Shown: piece after piece, positions 26,436-35,927 of the stretch | Layout of the letters: the number at the start of each line of letters is the position of its first letter | Position numbering within the stretch: the stretch's first letter is position 1 | Origin: Euzebyella saccharophila | GTDB lineage: Bacteria; Bacteroidota; Bacteroidia; Flavobacteriales; Flavobacteriaceae | Assembly (NCBI RefSeq): GCF_014855495.1 | Contig: NZ_JACYFJ010000001.1 | Coordinates: 868,001-932,000, forward strand | Length of the DNA: 64,000 nt | Direction: 5' to 3' | Notes under the pieces: model-generated | The model's input: the letters and a program-made list of their open reading frames with translations, nothing else | The model's database searches: none | Told to the model about the DNA's origin: nothing | Program-made: the position numbers and the translations under genes

Positions 26436-26464
26436 GGGAATAATTATTAAGTTTTACCGTGTGA

Positions 26465-27787
26465 TTAGTTTGCCTGTGCGTCCTTGGGGAGATAATCTAT
26501 GATTACACGTTGGTTGGGCCGCAAATATTTGTTGGCCACCTCTTTGATTTCTTCCCGTGTAATGGAACGGTAAATTTCTATTTCTTTATTGATCAGTTCT
26601 GTGTCCCCATAGAGCAGATGGTATCTTGCAAGTGAATTGGCAATCCCTGCTACACTGGAATTGGAGTTCACAAATTGATTTTCAAACTTGTTCAATAATT
26701 TCTGGTGATCTCTCTCGCTAATCAGTTCATTACGGACTTTTGCCACTTCTTCTTCCATCTCCTCCAATAATACTTCTCCAGAGGTTTCACCAACAGGTAA
26801 GGCAAATACCAGATACATACCATAATCTTCCTGAGAAATATTGAAAGCCCCTACTTGCAGTGCTTGCTTTTGGTCATCAACAATTTTTTTGTAGAGTTTA
26901 GAACTTTGTCCGTCACTCAAGTACGTAGAGATCATTTCCAATACATAGGCATCTCTTTCCTTGAATCCGGGAGTTCTGTAGGAAAGGACATAAGCCGGAA
27001 TTTGGATGTTGGGATCGTAGGCCTGAATTCTTCTTTCTGTAGTTATTGGGTCTTCTTTAGGATAGTTCCTTGTTACCGGTGCCCCTTTTGGGATAGGGCC
27101 AAAATAGGAAGATACCCATTTCTTTGTTTGTGTCACATCTATATTTCCGGCAATGACCAGTACTGCATTGTTAGGCACATAATACTTTTCGTTATAGGCT
27201 TTTACATCCTCAAGAGTGGCGGCGTCCAAGTCTTCCATGTATCCAATGTTAGGGTCTTTGTAGGGATGTTTACTAAAGAGCTCTTTTCCAACGACTGTTA
27301 AAAGTTGGCCATAGGGCCGGTTATTATACCTAAGTCGCTTCTCTTCTTTAACGACCTCTTGCTGGGTATCTACCCCAGTTTGATCGATTACTGGATGCAA
27401 CATTCGTTCAGACTCCAGCCACAATCCAAGTTCTAGATTGTTGGATGGGAAAACCTCGTAATAATAGGTTCTGTCTTGGGTAGTGTTGGCATTATTTTGT
27501 CCCCCATTGGATGAAACGATTTCAAACCACTTGCCGCGCTCAATATTCTTGGTGCCTTCAAAAAGTAAGTGTTCAAAAAAGTGGGCAAAGCCTGTGCGGC
27601 CTTCCGTACGGTCTTTGCCCCCTACATGATACATTACCGAAGTTGTAACTACAGGGGCAGATTCATCGTTATGGAGTATGACGTGAAGCCCGTTATCAAG
27701 GTCGTATTCTTCATACATAACTTCTTGGGCTCCCAAATGAACTCCAAATAAGAACAAAAGGGGAAAAAGAGAATTTTTCATGGTCAT
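26465..27787 (-). CDS. M16-family zinc peptidase, catalytic subunit
   Basis: A 440-residue exported pitrilysin-like peptidase. The signal peptide covers residues 1-20. The inverted zinc motif is HFFEH at 69-73, with a downstream glutamate in TQQEVVKEEKR at about 147 as third ligand. The second half has the M16 non-peptidase fold (LVFALPVGETSGEVLLEE). It is the first gene of a pair with the inactive M16 subunit, and the two probably form a heterodimer in the periplasm that degrades peptides. A second Met two codons downstream is an equivalent start. Confidence 0.92.
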   Translation of the reverse strand: MTMKNSLFPLLFLFGVHLGAQEVMYEEYDLDNGLHVILHNDESAPVVTTSVMYHVGGKDRTEGRTGFAHFFEHLLFEGTKNIERGKWFEIVSSNGGQNNANTTQDRTYYYEVFPSNNLELGLWLESERMLHPVIDQTGVDTQQEVVKEEKRLRYNNRPYGQLLTVVGKELFSKHPYKDPNIGYMEDLDAATLEDVKAYNEKYYVPNNAVLVIAGNIDVTQTKKWVSSYFGPIPKGAPVTRNYPKEDPITTERRIQAYDPNIQIPAYVLSYRTPGFKERDAYVLEMISTYLSDGQSSKLYKKIVDDQKQALQVGAFNISQEDYGMYLVFALPVGETSGEVLLEEMEEEVAKVRNELISERDHQKLLNKFENQFVNSNSSVAGIANSLARYHLLYGDTELINKEIEIYRSITREEIKEVANKYLRPNQRVIIDYLPKDAQAN

Positions 27788-27951
27788 ATAATGTGTTTAG
27801 ATGTTTATTGGTTGCATCCTGCTAGATAAAGTTACAACATGAAGTTTTTTTGTGGGAATTTTACTGTACAATTTTGAATTTAACAGGAATTAGTAAAATT
27901 ATATGGCTGATATTCATTAATTTAAAAGAATGAATCTTAAAACTAAAGAAT

Positions 27952-28422
27952 ATGAAACAGTTTACTTTGCCTATTCGATTTGGAGTTGCCACTAGTGGCT
28001 GTCTTATTGCCTACTTCTTGATTCTATCCCTATTTAACCTGCATACCAATGTCTTTTTTAGTTTGTTCAATGGCGTAATTACCGGTTTTGGTATTTATGA
28101 AGCCATAAAATATTACAAGATGGAGGTGCGCAATGGTTTTGATTACGGTAAAGGTTTCACTGCGGGGTTGGTTACCGGTTTTGTTGCTACCTTAATTTTC
28201 ACCTTGTTTTTTGCCCTGTACGCTACGGAAATCAATGCATTGTTTTTACAAGAATTGACTACGGTATGGTTCAATGATTTTAAAAACTTTGAAGGAATTG
28301 TCTTTTTTACTGTCGCAATTATGGGCTTTGCTACCAGTTTGGTATTGACCTTATCTTTTATGCAGTTATTCAAGACTAGCAACAACATAAGTAAAAAGCC
28401 AATTTCTACGGGTGTCAATTAA
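27952..28422 (+). CDS. DUF4199 membrane protein
   Basis: 156 residues with four likely membrane helices: FGVATSGCLIAYFLILSLF, VFFSLFNGVITGFGIYEA, FTAGLVTGFVATLIFTLFFALY and IVFFTVAIMGFATSLVLTLSFM. The pattern YKMEVRNGFDYGKGFTAGL between helices two and three is typical for DUF4199, an inner-membrane family of Bacteroidota with no known function. It has no clear partner gene. Confidence 0.85.
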   Translation: MKQFTLPIRFGVATSGCLIAYFLILSLFNLHTNVFFSLFNGVITGFGIYEAIKYYKMEVRNGFDYGKGFTAGLVTGFVATLIFTLFFALYATEINALFLQELTTVWFNDFKNFEGIVFFTVAIMGFATSLVLTLSFMQLFKTSNNISKKPISTGVN

Positions 28423-28435
28423 TTGAAAATTAATA

Positions 28436-28462
28436 AAATGGGGGGCTTTTGCCCCTTTTTTA
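28436..28462 (+). terminator. Terminator after the DUF4199 gene
   Basis: GGGGC (28442-28446) pairs with GCCCC (28451-28455) over a TTTT loop, flanked by an A-rich side and six T. Confidence 0.75.
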
Positions 28463-28526
28463 GTTTTAGAACGTTTGGTTTACGGTTTAAAGGAATTATT
28501 CGTCCTTCAAAAACTTGAGGATTGTG

Positions 28527-28556
28527 TTGTACATTAAGGATTTAGACGTATATTTG
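28527..28556 (+). promoter_or_regulatory. Promoter of rplU-rpmA
   Basis: TTG at 28527-28529, 19 bases, then TATATTTG at 28549-28556: a full match to the Bacteroidota promoter. The start site should be near 28563, about 45 bases before the rplU ATG. An in-frame ATG at 28567 is thereby shown to be too close to be preferred. Confidence 0.75.
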
Positions 28557-28608
28557 CATCCGCTTATTGAAAAATGAGCATAATTTAAAAACTAATATAT
28601 ACACAATT

Positions 28609-29295
28609 ATGTACGCAATCGTAGAGATGGCAGGGCAGCAATTTAAAGTTGCAAAAGACCAAAAAGTGTATGTGCACCGTTTACAGGAAGAAGAAGGCAA
28701 AAAAGTTGTTTTTGACAATGTACTTCTTTTGGCAGACGGATCGGACATTACTGTAGGCGCCCCGGCTATAGACGGCGCAGCTGTTGAGGCTAAAGTCGTT
28801 AAGCACTTAAAAGGTGACAAAGTAATCGTTTTTAAGAAAAAGAGACGTAAAGGTTACAAAAAGAAAAATGGTCATAGACAATCTTTGACCGAGATTGTAA
28901 TTGAGAGTATTGTATCCAAAGGTGCTAAGAAAGCAGCCAAGAAGGAAGAGCCTAAAAAGGCGGCTAAGCCAGAAGCAGCTGGTAAAGATGCCAGTGTTGA
29001 TGTTTCTGTAGCCTCAAAACCTAAGAAGGCAGCTCCAAAAAAATCTGCAAAGGCAGATGATTTGAAGAAGATTGAAGGAATTGGTCCTAAGATTGCTGAG
29101 ACATTGGCAGCGGCAGGTATTGATACTTTTGCGGAATTGGCAAAGACCGATGCTGCTAAAGTAGCGGAAATCATTGCAGATGTACGTGGTAACCACGTGA
29201 CCGATACTTGGCCTGCCCAAGCTAAACTTGCTGCCGAAGGTAAGTGGGATGAGCTTAAGAAATGGCAAGATGAATTGGACGGAGGTAAGGCCTAA
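28609..29295 (+). CDS. rplU: 50S ribosomal protein L21 with helix-hairpin-helix extension
   Basis: Residues 1-103 are bL21: MYAIVEMAGQQFKVAKDQKVYV, DNVLLLADGS, GDKVIVFKKKRRKGYKKKNGHRQ. Then follows a Lys/Ala-rich linker (KKAAKKEEPKKAAKPEA) and a C-terminal domain, residues about 150-228, with the helix-hairpin-helix LKKIEGIGPKIAETLAAAGIDTFAELAKT. E. coli bL21 ends near residue 103, so the second half is an addition known in Flavobacteriia. The start at 28609 matches the family; the upstream ATG at 28567 adds unrelated residues. rpmA follows after 67 bases, as in nearly all bacteria. Confidence 0.96.
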   Translation: MYAIVEMAGQQFKVAKDQKVYVHRLQEEEGKKVVFDNVLLLADGSDITVGAPAIDGAAVEAKVVKHLKGDKVIVFKKKRRKGYKKKNGHRQSLTEIVIESIVSKGAKKAAKKEEPKKAAKPEAAGKDASVDVSVASKPKKAAPKKSAKADDLKKIEGIGPKIAETLAAAGIDTFAELAKTDAAKVAEIIADVRGNHVTDTWPAQAKLAAEGKWDELKKWQDELDGGKA

Positions 29296-29362
29296 GTCCA
29301 TTTTTATAAAATTTAATTAATCCAGTGCAGGACGTGTCTTGCACGACTAAAAGTTTCATATC

Positions 29363-29623
29363 ATGGCACACAAAAAAGGTGTAGGTAGTTCTAAGAACGG
29401 TAGGGAATCAGAATCGAAACGCTTGGGCGTTAAGATTTTTGGTGGCCAGGCCGCTATTGCCGGAAATATCATCGTTAGACAACGTGGTACAAAACATAAT
29501 CCAGGTGAGAATGTGTACCTAGGCAAAGACCACACTTTACATGCCCAAAAAGATGGTATTGTAAAGTTTGAAAAGAAAGCGGGAGGAAAGTCTTTTGTTT
29601 CTATAGAGCCTTTCGAAGCGTAA
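29363..29623 (+). CDS. rpmA: 50S ribosomal protein L27
   Basis: 86 residues: [29 protein letters not shown] at the N terminus, whose tip reaches the peptidyl-transferase centre, then [24 protein letters not shown]. It has the normal length and begins directly with MAHKKG, without the cleaved extension found in Firmicutes. It is the second gene of the rplU operon and is followed by a terminator. Confidence 0.98.
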   Translation: MAHKKGVGSSKNGRESESKRLGVKIFGGQAAIAGNIIVRQRGTKHNPGENVYLGKDHTLHAQKDGIVKFEKKAGGKSFVSIEPFEA

Positions 29624-29643
29624 TCAAAATTTCAAAAAATTCT

Positions 29644-29678
29644 AAGCCCTGTCCTTATTAAAGGATGGGGCTTTTTGT
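29644..29678 (+). terminator. Terminator of rplU-rpmA
   Basis: AAGCCCTGTCCTT pairs with AAGGATGGGGCTT (two G-T wobbles in the middle) over the loop ATTA, followed by a T run. Confidence 0.88.
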
Positions 29679-29760
29679 TTTTGGTACGTGCGTTAATATA
29701 ATATTTAGTTAATGTAAGGAAATGGTATAAGGAATATCTTGTACTCTTTTTACAGCGATT

Positions 29761-31329
29761 ATGAGATTCTTTTTTTCGGTTTGCTTAGTTATGGCTTTTG
29801 CTCTCGGAGTAGAAGGTTGGTCCCAAGAACAAAACAATTTAGATCGCACATTTAACCAGCTCAATCAAAGCCTAAAGCAAGCTCAGAACGGTGGAGATAA
29901 ACGAATCATAATTAAGGCCCGTCTACAATTGGGCTATTTTTGTGAGGACAATGGCGTTTATACGGAAGCTCTTGATCAATACAATAAAGCCCTTCTTCTA
30001 ATCAGTACAAATGAGACGGATTCTATCTATTTAGGTACTCTTGATAGAATTGGGGGCGTACACATGCTTCTTAAAAACTATGACACGGCTATTGGCTATT
30101 TTGAAAAGTCCAAAAACATTGCTGAAAATACAGGGCATGATTATTTGTTAGGCGTTTCCTATAGCGGTTTAGGGGATTGCTATGAAAAGAAAGGTAATTA
30201 CATCATGGCATTGGAGTATCAAAACAAATGTTTGGAGGTTTTTGAGAGGTTACAAAACACCAAGGGTCTCACCTTGGTATATGAGAGCTTGGGAAGTATT
30301 TATGAGGATTTACAGGATTATGAAAAGGCAAAATTTTTCTTTGAGAAAGCATACCACTTAAATGGAGCACTCAAGAATAACAAATCAGCCAATATTTTAA
30401 ATAATCTGGGGGATGTATTTAGAAAAACAGGTGATTACTCCCAAGGAATAAAGTATACGAAAGAATCACTTTCCATTGCCCAATTGCTGGGAGACAGGGA
30501 GGAAGAGGCAAGTGCCTATAAGGATTTGGCAAAGGCCTATGACTTAGCCAATAAGCCTAAGATGGCTTTTGCTTCCCTAGCTTCTTTTGTTGCTATTGAT
30601 GAAGAGAATGAAAAGCTCTACAGGGCAAATCAAGCTAGTGCCCTGCAAAATATTTATGATACCCGAGAAAAAGAATTGCGTATAAAACAGCTACTACATG
30701 ATGGCGAAATAAATAGATTTCAAAAGTGGTTATTAGCGGCCTGTGTAATCATCTGTTTGGTATTGACTACTTTTTGGTTTCTATATATGAGGCGAAAAAG
30801 ACGTGAGATTTTAAGGTTACAAACCTATGAGAAACGCCTATTAAAATCAGAATTGGAACGTAAGCAAATCGAGGAAGAGAACCTGCAGAGAGAAGTACAG
30901 ATAAAAAACTCTGCCTTATCTAGATATAGTTTGCAGTTGGCGCAAAAAAACAAGATGCTTTCCAATCTATCCTTAAGTCTTAAAAACAGTCTAGATCGTA
31001 CTAATTTGGATCTAAAAAGAAAGTTGAAAAATGTGGTAAAGGATATAGAAACAAATCTTACGCAAGAACAGGAGTGGGATGAGTTTTTAGCTTTTTTTAA
31101 GGAAATTCATCCCCAGTTTATTAAAAAATTGAACGATGAAGCTTTATCTGTATTATCCCCTGCGGAACTTAGACTGGGAATGTTATTAAAATTGAATCTC
31201 TCCTCCAAAGAAATTGCATCTATCCTACATCTTACCCCAGACAGTGTTAGGGTAGCCAGGTATAGATTAAGAAAAAAATTACTCATAGATTCCAAAGAAG
31301 AATTAAGCACTTACTTAACACGTTTATAG
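29761..31329 (+). CDS. TPR-containing membrane regulator with LuxR-like HTH
   Basis: A signal peptide (about 1-21) is followed by six or so tetratricopeptide repeats (residues 30-290; for example YTEALDQYNKALLLI, YDTAIGYFEKSKNIAE, YEKAKFFFEKAYHL), one membrane helix (WLLAACVIICLVLTTFWFLYM, about 323-343), a coiled coil and a C-terminal HTH (LSPAELRLGMLLKLNLSSKEIASILHLTPDSVRVARYRLRKKL). The layout puts the repeats in the periplasm and the HTH in the cytoplasm. Proteins of this design often precede SusC-like or TonB receptor loci in Flavobacteriia. It lies 156 bases before the TonB-dependent receptor and probably controls it and the phytase. Confidence 0.88.
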   Translation: MRFFFSVCLVMAFALGVEGWSQEQNNLDRTFNQLNQSLKQAQNGGDKRIIIKARLQLGYFCEDNGVYTEALDQYNKALLLISTNETDSIYLGTLDRIGGVHMLLKNYDTAIGYFEKSKNIAENTGHDYLLGVSYSGLGDCYEKKGNYIMALEYQNKCLEVFERLQNTKGLTLVYESLGSIYEDLQDYEKAKFFFEKAYHLNGALKNNKSANILNNLGDVFRKTGDYSQGIKYTKESLSIAQLLGDREEEASAYKDLAKAYDLANKPKMAFASLASFVAIDEENEKLYRANQASALQNIYDTREKELRIKQLLHDGEINRFQKWLLAACVIICLVLTTFWFLYMRRKRREILRLQTYEKRLLKSELERKQIEEENLQREVQIKNSALSRYSLQLAQKNKMLSNLSLSLKNSLDRTNLDLKRKLKNVVKDIETNLTQEQEWDEFLAFFKEIHPQFIKKLNDEALSVLSPAELRLGMLLKLNLSSKEIASILHLTPDSVRVARYRLRKKLLIDSKEELSTYLTRL

Positions 31330-31485
31330 GTCATTTGTATGCTTATTGTTATTACAATGTAAATTTATCTTAATTGTTGCCTTGATGTTTCCTATAAAAA
31401 TTGCATTGTTTCCTTTTTGTTTCCATTTAAAAAACATCGTATCTATTTGATATACATAATTTTGGATTCGTAAAACCAATCAAAT

Positions 31486-34383
31486 ATGAATTCTAGAATT
31501 ACAATTAAAATGATACTGCAATTGGTATTTGTTGCCTTTTGTAGCCTTCCTATTTTGGCTCAAAACGGGAACCTTACGGGTACAATTACAGATGAAAGTG
31601 GAATATCCGTTCCCGGCGCCAATGTGGTTATTTCAGAACTAAAAAAGGGCGCTATTTCTGATTTTGATGGAAACTTTTCATTGGTAGACATTCCTGCGGG
31701 AAGTTATACCGTCAACATAAGTTATCTGGGATATTCCGATGTGGACAGGCAAGTTACCATAGAGGAAAATAAGACAGTTTCGGTTTCCATTTTTATAACC
31801 CCAAAAACTATGGAGTTGGATGGGGTTGAGGTGTTGGGATATGGCCTAGGCAGTCAATCTAGGGCTTTGAATACCCAAAAGAACAACATGAACATTACCA
31901 ATGTGGTTTCAACGGACCAAATTGGTAAATTTCCCGATGCCAATATTGGGGATGCCGTAAAACGAATCCCCGGTATAACCATGCAAGTAGATCAGGGAGA
32001 GGCAAGAAATATCATAGTTCGTGGACTATCGCCCCAATTGAATTCGGTAACCCTTAACGGTAGCAGAATCCCATCCGCCGAAGGCGATAATAGAAATGTA
32101 CAGATGGATTTGATTCCTTCTGATATGATCCAGACGATTGAAGTAAATAAAGCGGTAACCCCGGATATGGATGCTGATGCCATGGGTGGGTCCGTAAACC
32201 TTATTACCAGAACGGCACCAAGGGGCTTTAGGGTTTCCGCAACGGCCGGTTCAGGAATCAATTTTATAACGGATAAACCTATTTGGAACGGTTCCGTGTT
32301 GGTTGGGGACCGCACTGAGAATGGTAAGTTTGGATGGATGGTTTCGGCTACCATGAATGATAATGATTTTGGCTCCGATAATATTGAAGCCGAGTGGACT
32401 GATGAGTTTGAGTATAATACTGGAGTACAAGATGAAGAGGGTGAAGATATATTGGAAGAGGTTGATGTAAATCCTTATCCAAATGTTTTTGAGAATAGGA
32501 CGTATTTAGTGCAGCGTGTGCGTAGGAGTTTTGCAGCTAATATGGATTACCGTATCAATGCTAATCATAATATTTACCTAAAATCAATGTACAATTGGCG
32601 TGACGATAGGGAAAATCGTTTTAGATTAGAGCATGAAATATTGGATGGGGAAGATATTTCGGTAGATGATTTTACTATTACCAATGGGTATCCTAGCCGT
32701 TTTCCGGTAGAGGTTAAAAGACAATCCAAGGGAGGCGTTAATAGCAGCCGTAACCAAAACCGAAGACTGGAAGATCAACGGATGCAAAATTACAGCTTGG
32801 GCGGTGATCATCTTTTTGGTAAGCTTAAGTTCAATTGGATGGGTTCTTATGCCAAGGCTTCAGAGGAGCGTTTAGATGAACGTTATGCAGAATTTGAATC
32901 GGAATATAGTATCAATAACGGTACGGATGCAGAGTTCCCAATTTTTACTCCGGTAAACGCGGAAGATACCGCCCCGGCAAATTTTGAGTACAGTGATATC
33001 AGTAATGAAAATCAATATACAGAGGAGGAGGATATTAATTTCTTTGCCAATTTTGAATTGCCTGCAGATTTCTTTGGCAAAGGAGAAGGAAGTGTCAAAT
33101 TTGGTGCGAGAGGCAGATTCAAGTCCAAAATAAGAAACAATGATTATTTTGAGTTTGATTTTGAAGATGAATTTTCTACCATGGATTTGGTTCCGGTAAC
33201 GGATATTACGGATAAAAACTTCTTGGCAGGGAGTCAATATCAGGCCGGTTTATTCGCTAGTGAAGACTGGTTAGGAAACTTGAATTTAAGTCCATCCTTG
33301 GGCGAAGATAAGCCAGAGGAATATGCCTCAGGAAACTTTGATGTGCAAGAAGATGTGTTGGCAGCCTACGCAATGTTCAATCAAAATTTATCGGATAAGC
33401 TTAGTTTACTTGCTGGTGTTAGAATTGAAAATACCTCTTTATCCTCTAAGGGCAAGCGAGTGAATTTTATTGAGGAAGATGAGGATGCCGGTATTGAAGA
33501 AGGTATTGAAATCGAAGACGTTGAAGCCAATAACTCATATACCAATCTGTTACCGGGCGTTCATTTTAAATTTGACGCTACGGACAATACGGTCCTTAGG
33601 TTTGCTTGGACCAACACATTGGCTAGGCCTAATTACGTAGACTTGATCCCACGTGAGGAATTTGTTAATGAAGATGACGAAATATACCTAGGTAATCCAG
33701 ACCTTGAGCCCACTACCTCAATGAATTTTGACCTAATGGCGGAGCATTATTTTAGTAATGTGGGAATACTTTCAGGAGGTTTGTTTTACAAGAATATCAA
33801 TGATTTTATATATACCTACCAATTTGAAACTACATCCAATGAATTTGGATCAGGTACCGAAGGCTATGAGGTTTACCAGCCCTTAAACGGTGATAATGCT
33901 TCGGTTTTTGGAGCAGAAGTATCTTTGCAAAGACAGTTGGATTTTCTTCCGGGCTTTTTAAGAAATATGAGTGTTTATCTCAACTATACTTATTTGACGT
34001 CTAGTGCAGATGGCATTAGAAATGAGGATGGTGATGAAAGGGATGATTTAGATTTGCCCAACACTGCGCCCAATATGTTCAATGGTTCCATTGGTTATGC
34101 CGATAAGAAATTTAGCGCAAGATTGTCCGCCAATTTTTCCGATGCTTACATAGATGAAATAGGAGGTAACGCCTTTGAAGATAGATATTACGATCAACAA
34201 TTCTTCCTTGATTTCAATGCCAGTTATGCTATTACCGATAACCTAAGGATTTATGCCGATCTTAATAATATTACCAACCAACCGCTCCGCTATTACCAAG
34301 GAGTAAGTGGGCGTACCATGCAGGCAGAATATTACAGTCTTAGAGGAACCTTAGGTATTAAATATGATTTGTTCAAGAAATAA
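31486..34383 (+). CDS. TonB-dependent receptor of the phytase locus
   Basis: 965 residues. A signal peptide (ending ILAQ at 26) is followed by a carboxypeptidase-D-like domain (GNLTGTITDESGISVPGANVVISE to YTVNISYLGYSD, about 28-90), a plug domain (IGKFPDANIGDAVKRIPGIT, IIVRGLSPQLNSVTLNGSRIPS) and a 22-stranded barrel ending RGTLGIKYDLFKK. The plug signature (QxIGxxPDxNxxDAL-like) is that of receptors for larger organic ligands rather than siderophores. The phytase gene overlaps or follows at once, so the ligand is probably phytate or an inositol-phosphate product. Confidence 0.92.
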   Translation: MNSRITIKMILQLVFVAFCSLPILAQNGNLTGTITDESGISVPGANVVISELKKGAISDFDGNFSLVDIPAGSYTVNISYLGYSDVDRQVTIEENKTVSVSIFITPKTMELDGVEVLGYGLGSQSRALNTQKNNMNITNVVSTDQIGKFPDANIGDAVKRIPGITMQVDQGEARNIIVRGLSPQLNSVTLNGSRIPSAEGDNRNVQMDLIPSDMIQTIEVNKAVTPDMDADAMGGSVNLITRTAPRGFRVSATAGSGINFITDKPIWNGSVLVGDRTENGKFGWMVSATMNDNDFGSDNIEAEWTDEFEYNTGVQDEEGEDILEEVDVNPYPNVFENRTYLVQRVRRSFAANMDYRINANHNIYLKSMYNWRDDRENRFRLEHEILDGEDISVDDFTITNGYPSRFPVEVKRQSKGGVNSSRNQNRRLEDQRMQNYSLGGDHLFGKLKFNWMGSYAKASEERLDERYAEFESEYSINNGTDAEFPIFTPVNAEDTAPANFEYSDISNENQYTEEEDINFFANFELPADFFGKGEGSVKFGARGRFKSKIRNNDYFEFDFEDEFSTMDLVPVTDITDKNFLAGSQYQAGLFASEDWLGNLNLSPSLGEDKPEEYASGNFDVQEDVLAAYAMFNQNLSDKLSLLAGVRIENTSLSSKGKRVNFIEEDEDAGIEEGIEIEDVEANNSYTNLLPGVHFKFDATDNTVLRFAWTNTLARPNYVDLIPREEFVNEDDEIYLGNPDLEPTTSMNFDLMAEHYFSNVGILSGGLFYKNINDFIYTYQFETTSNEFGSGTEGYEVYQPLNGDNASVFGAEVSLQRQLDFLPGFLRNMSVYLNYTYLTSSADGIRNEDGDERDDLDLPNTAPNMFNGSIGYADKKFSARLSANFSDAYIDEIGGNAFEDRYYDQQFFLDFNASYAITDNLRIYADLNNITNQPLRYYQGVSGRTMQAEYYSLRGTLGIKYDLFKK

Positions 34384-34447
34384 GATGAAAGTGATAGATA
34401 GAATAAATAGGGTAAAAATGCTTGTTAGAATAGTTATAAAATATCAA

Positions 34448-35473
34448 ATGGATAAAATTTTAAATAAAGCGCTTTTTGGTTGCCTATTACTGGCCTTCGC
34501 CTGTAAAACGGGAAGTAAATTGCCCCCTATAGCGCCGGATGTAATTACGGAAAAAACTATTAATGATACGGATGATCCTGCTATTTGGGTAAACCCTAAG
34601 GACGCTAGTAAAAGTATTGTCTTTGGTACCGATAAAGAGACCAACGGAGGTGTCTATGCTTTTGACCTTGAAGGGAAAATCATAACGGACAAATCTATTA
34701 CCGGCATTAAAAGGCCCAATAATGTAGATTTGGTTTACGGTTTGCAACTAAATGATTCCGTGAAAACGGATATCATCGCATTTACAGAAAGGGAAAGAAA
34801 CCAGATACGCTTGTTTTCTGTACCCGATATGAAACCCTTGGATAATGGCGGTTACCCCGTTTTTTCTGATGAAACTGATACGGAATTGAAGTTGCCTATG
34901 GGCATAGCTTTGTACAAATCGCCTCAAGATGGAACCGTATATGCAATTGTTGGTCGTAAATCCGGGCCTTCCGAAGGTTATTTGTACCAATATAAATTAA
35001 ATCCAGATTCTTCAGGGTCCGTTAATGCAGAGTTGGTGAGGAAGTTTGGCAATTTTAGCGAAAAAAAGGAGATAGAGGCAATCGCCGTAGACCATGAAAT
35101 GGGTTATATCTATTATTCAGATGAGCAACACTGCATTAGAAAATATTATGCAGAACCATCCAAAGGTGATCAAGAGCTTTCTTGCTTTGGGGGGGGATAT
35201 TTTAAAAGTGATATTGAAGGTATTGCTATTGCCACCTATGAAAACGGTGAGGGGTATTTAATCGTTTCTAACCAACAGCAGGGAGAATTCAATATCTTTT
35301 CCAGACAAGATAATTCGTTCGTGAAGGCAGTAAACTTAAGCACCTTGGAAACGGATGGATGCGATGTAGTAACCGTACCATTGAACAGTACTTTTTCGAG
35401 CGGACTTTTCGTTGCCATGAACGACGAAAAGAACTTTTTCTTCTATAATTTGGAAAAGTTGGGCTTGAAGTAA
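34448..35473 (+). CDS. Beta-propeller phytase, lipoprotein
   Basis: Hydrolyses phytate (inositol hexakisphosphate) with calcium. Family features in order: DDPAIWVNPKDASKSIVFGTDKETNGGVYAFDLEGK, RPNNVDLVYGL, FTERERNQIRLFSV, YVYYSDEQ-like strand YIYYSDEQHCIRKY, DIEGIAIATYENGEGYLIVSNQQQ, and ETDGCDVVTVPL. A lipobox LAFAC follows MDKILNKALFGCLL, which decides the start at 34448 (341 residues); starts further upstream (34364, 34385) overlap or abut the receptor gene and lack a signal peptide. It is the last gene of the regulator-receptor-phytase locus and probably a surface or periplasmic lipoprotein. Confidence 0.92.
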   Translation: MDKILNKALFGCLLLAFACKTGSKLPPIAPDVITEKTINDTDDPAIWVNPKDASKSIVFGTDKETNGGVYAFDLEGKIITDKSITGIKRPNNVDLVYGLQLNDSVKTDIIAFTERERNQIRLFSVPDMKPLDNGGYPVFSDETDTELKLPMGIALYKSPQDGTVYAIVGRKSGPSEGYLYQYKLNPDSSGSVNAELVRKFGNFSEKKEIEAIAVDHEMGYIYYSDEQHCIRKYYAEPSKGDQELSCFGGGYFKSDIEGIAIATYENGEGYLIVSNQQQGEFNIFSRQDNSFVKAVNLSTLETDGCDVVTVPLNSTFSSGLFVAMNDEKNFFFYNLEKLGLK

Positions 35474-35502
35474 GTTTCATATTTTTTTTAGTACACACCT
35501 GT

Positions 35503-35538
35503 AAAAGGCTCTTTTAAATGTTAAAAGAGCCTTTTTTT
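35503..35538 (+). terminator. Terminator of the phytase locus
   Basis: A perfect 15-bp stem (AAAAGGCTCTTTTAA with TTAAAAGAGCCTTTT) over a three-base loop, then a T run. Confidence 0.92.
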
Positions 35539-35555
35539 GATGTTAAAAACACTCG

Positions 35556-35583
35556 TTGTGTACACTCATTTTATGTAAATTTG
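35556..35583 (+). promoter_or_regulatory. Promoter of the 55-residue gene
   Basis: TTG at 35556-35558, 17 bases, then TAAATTTG at 35576-35583. The predicted leader of about 78 bases before the ATG at 35668 is longer than usual for this genome. Confidence 0.6.
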
Positions 35584-35667
35584 TAGTCCGCTTCTTTTTC
35601 TTTTTAAAAAGAAAGCTTCCCCCATGTAACTCATTATCAAGGAAGTTAGATTAAACATTAATAAGTT

Positions 35668-35835
35668 ATGGCCAAGATTGAGATAAAAGGTACTCCTGAA
35701 AAACTAGAGAGAGTATCCATTTTTTTAAAGACAAATAGTATTGAGCATACCATTATTGATGACTACGGAAATCACTCTAAAGAAGACTCTGAGAAGTATA
35801 AGGCCCTAATGAGAAAATACAATCATGTAGGGTAA
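35668..35835 (+). CDS. Small hypothetical protein, 55 residues
   Basis: The frame encodes MAKIEIKGTPEKLERVSIFL, continues KTNSIEHTIIDDYGNHSKE and ends with a basic helix KYKALMRKYNHVG. It has its own good promoter 85 bases upstream and normal codon use. The shape (beta strand, helix, strand, helix) is plausible for a folded domain. I do not recognise the family. The GAF gene follows after 92 bases. Confidence 0.65.
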   Translation: MAKIEIKGTPEKLERVSIFLKTNSIEHTIIDDYGNHSKEDSEKYKALMRKYNHVG

Positions 35836-35927
35836 TTTGAATCCTATTATTTGAATAGTAACTATCGGAGTTAGATTGCTTTCAATCTTATAGAGCAAAT
35901 TCAATTCATTATTCCAATCATATTTAT

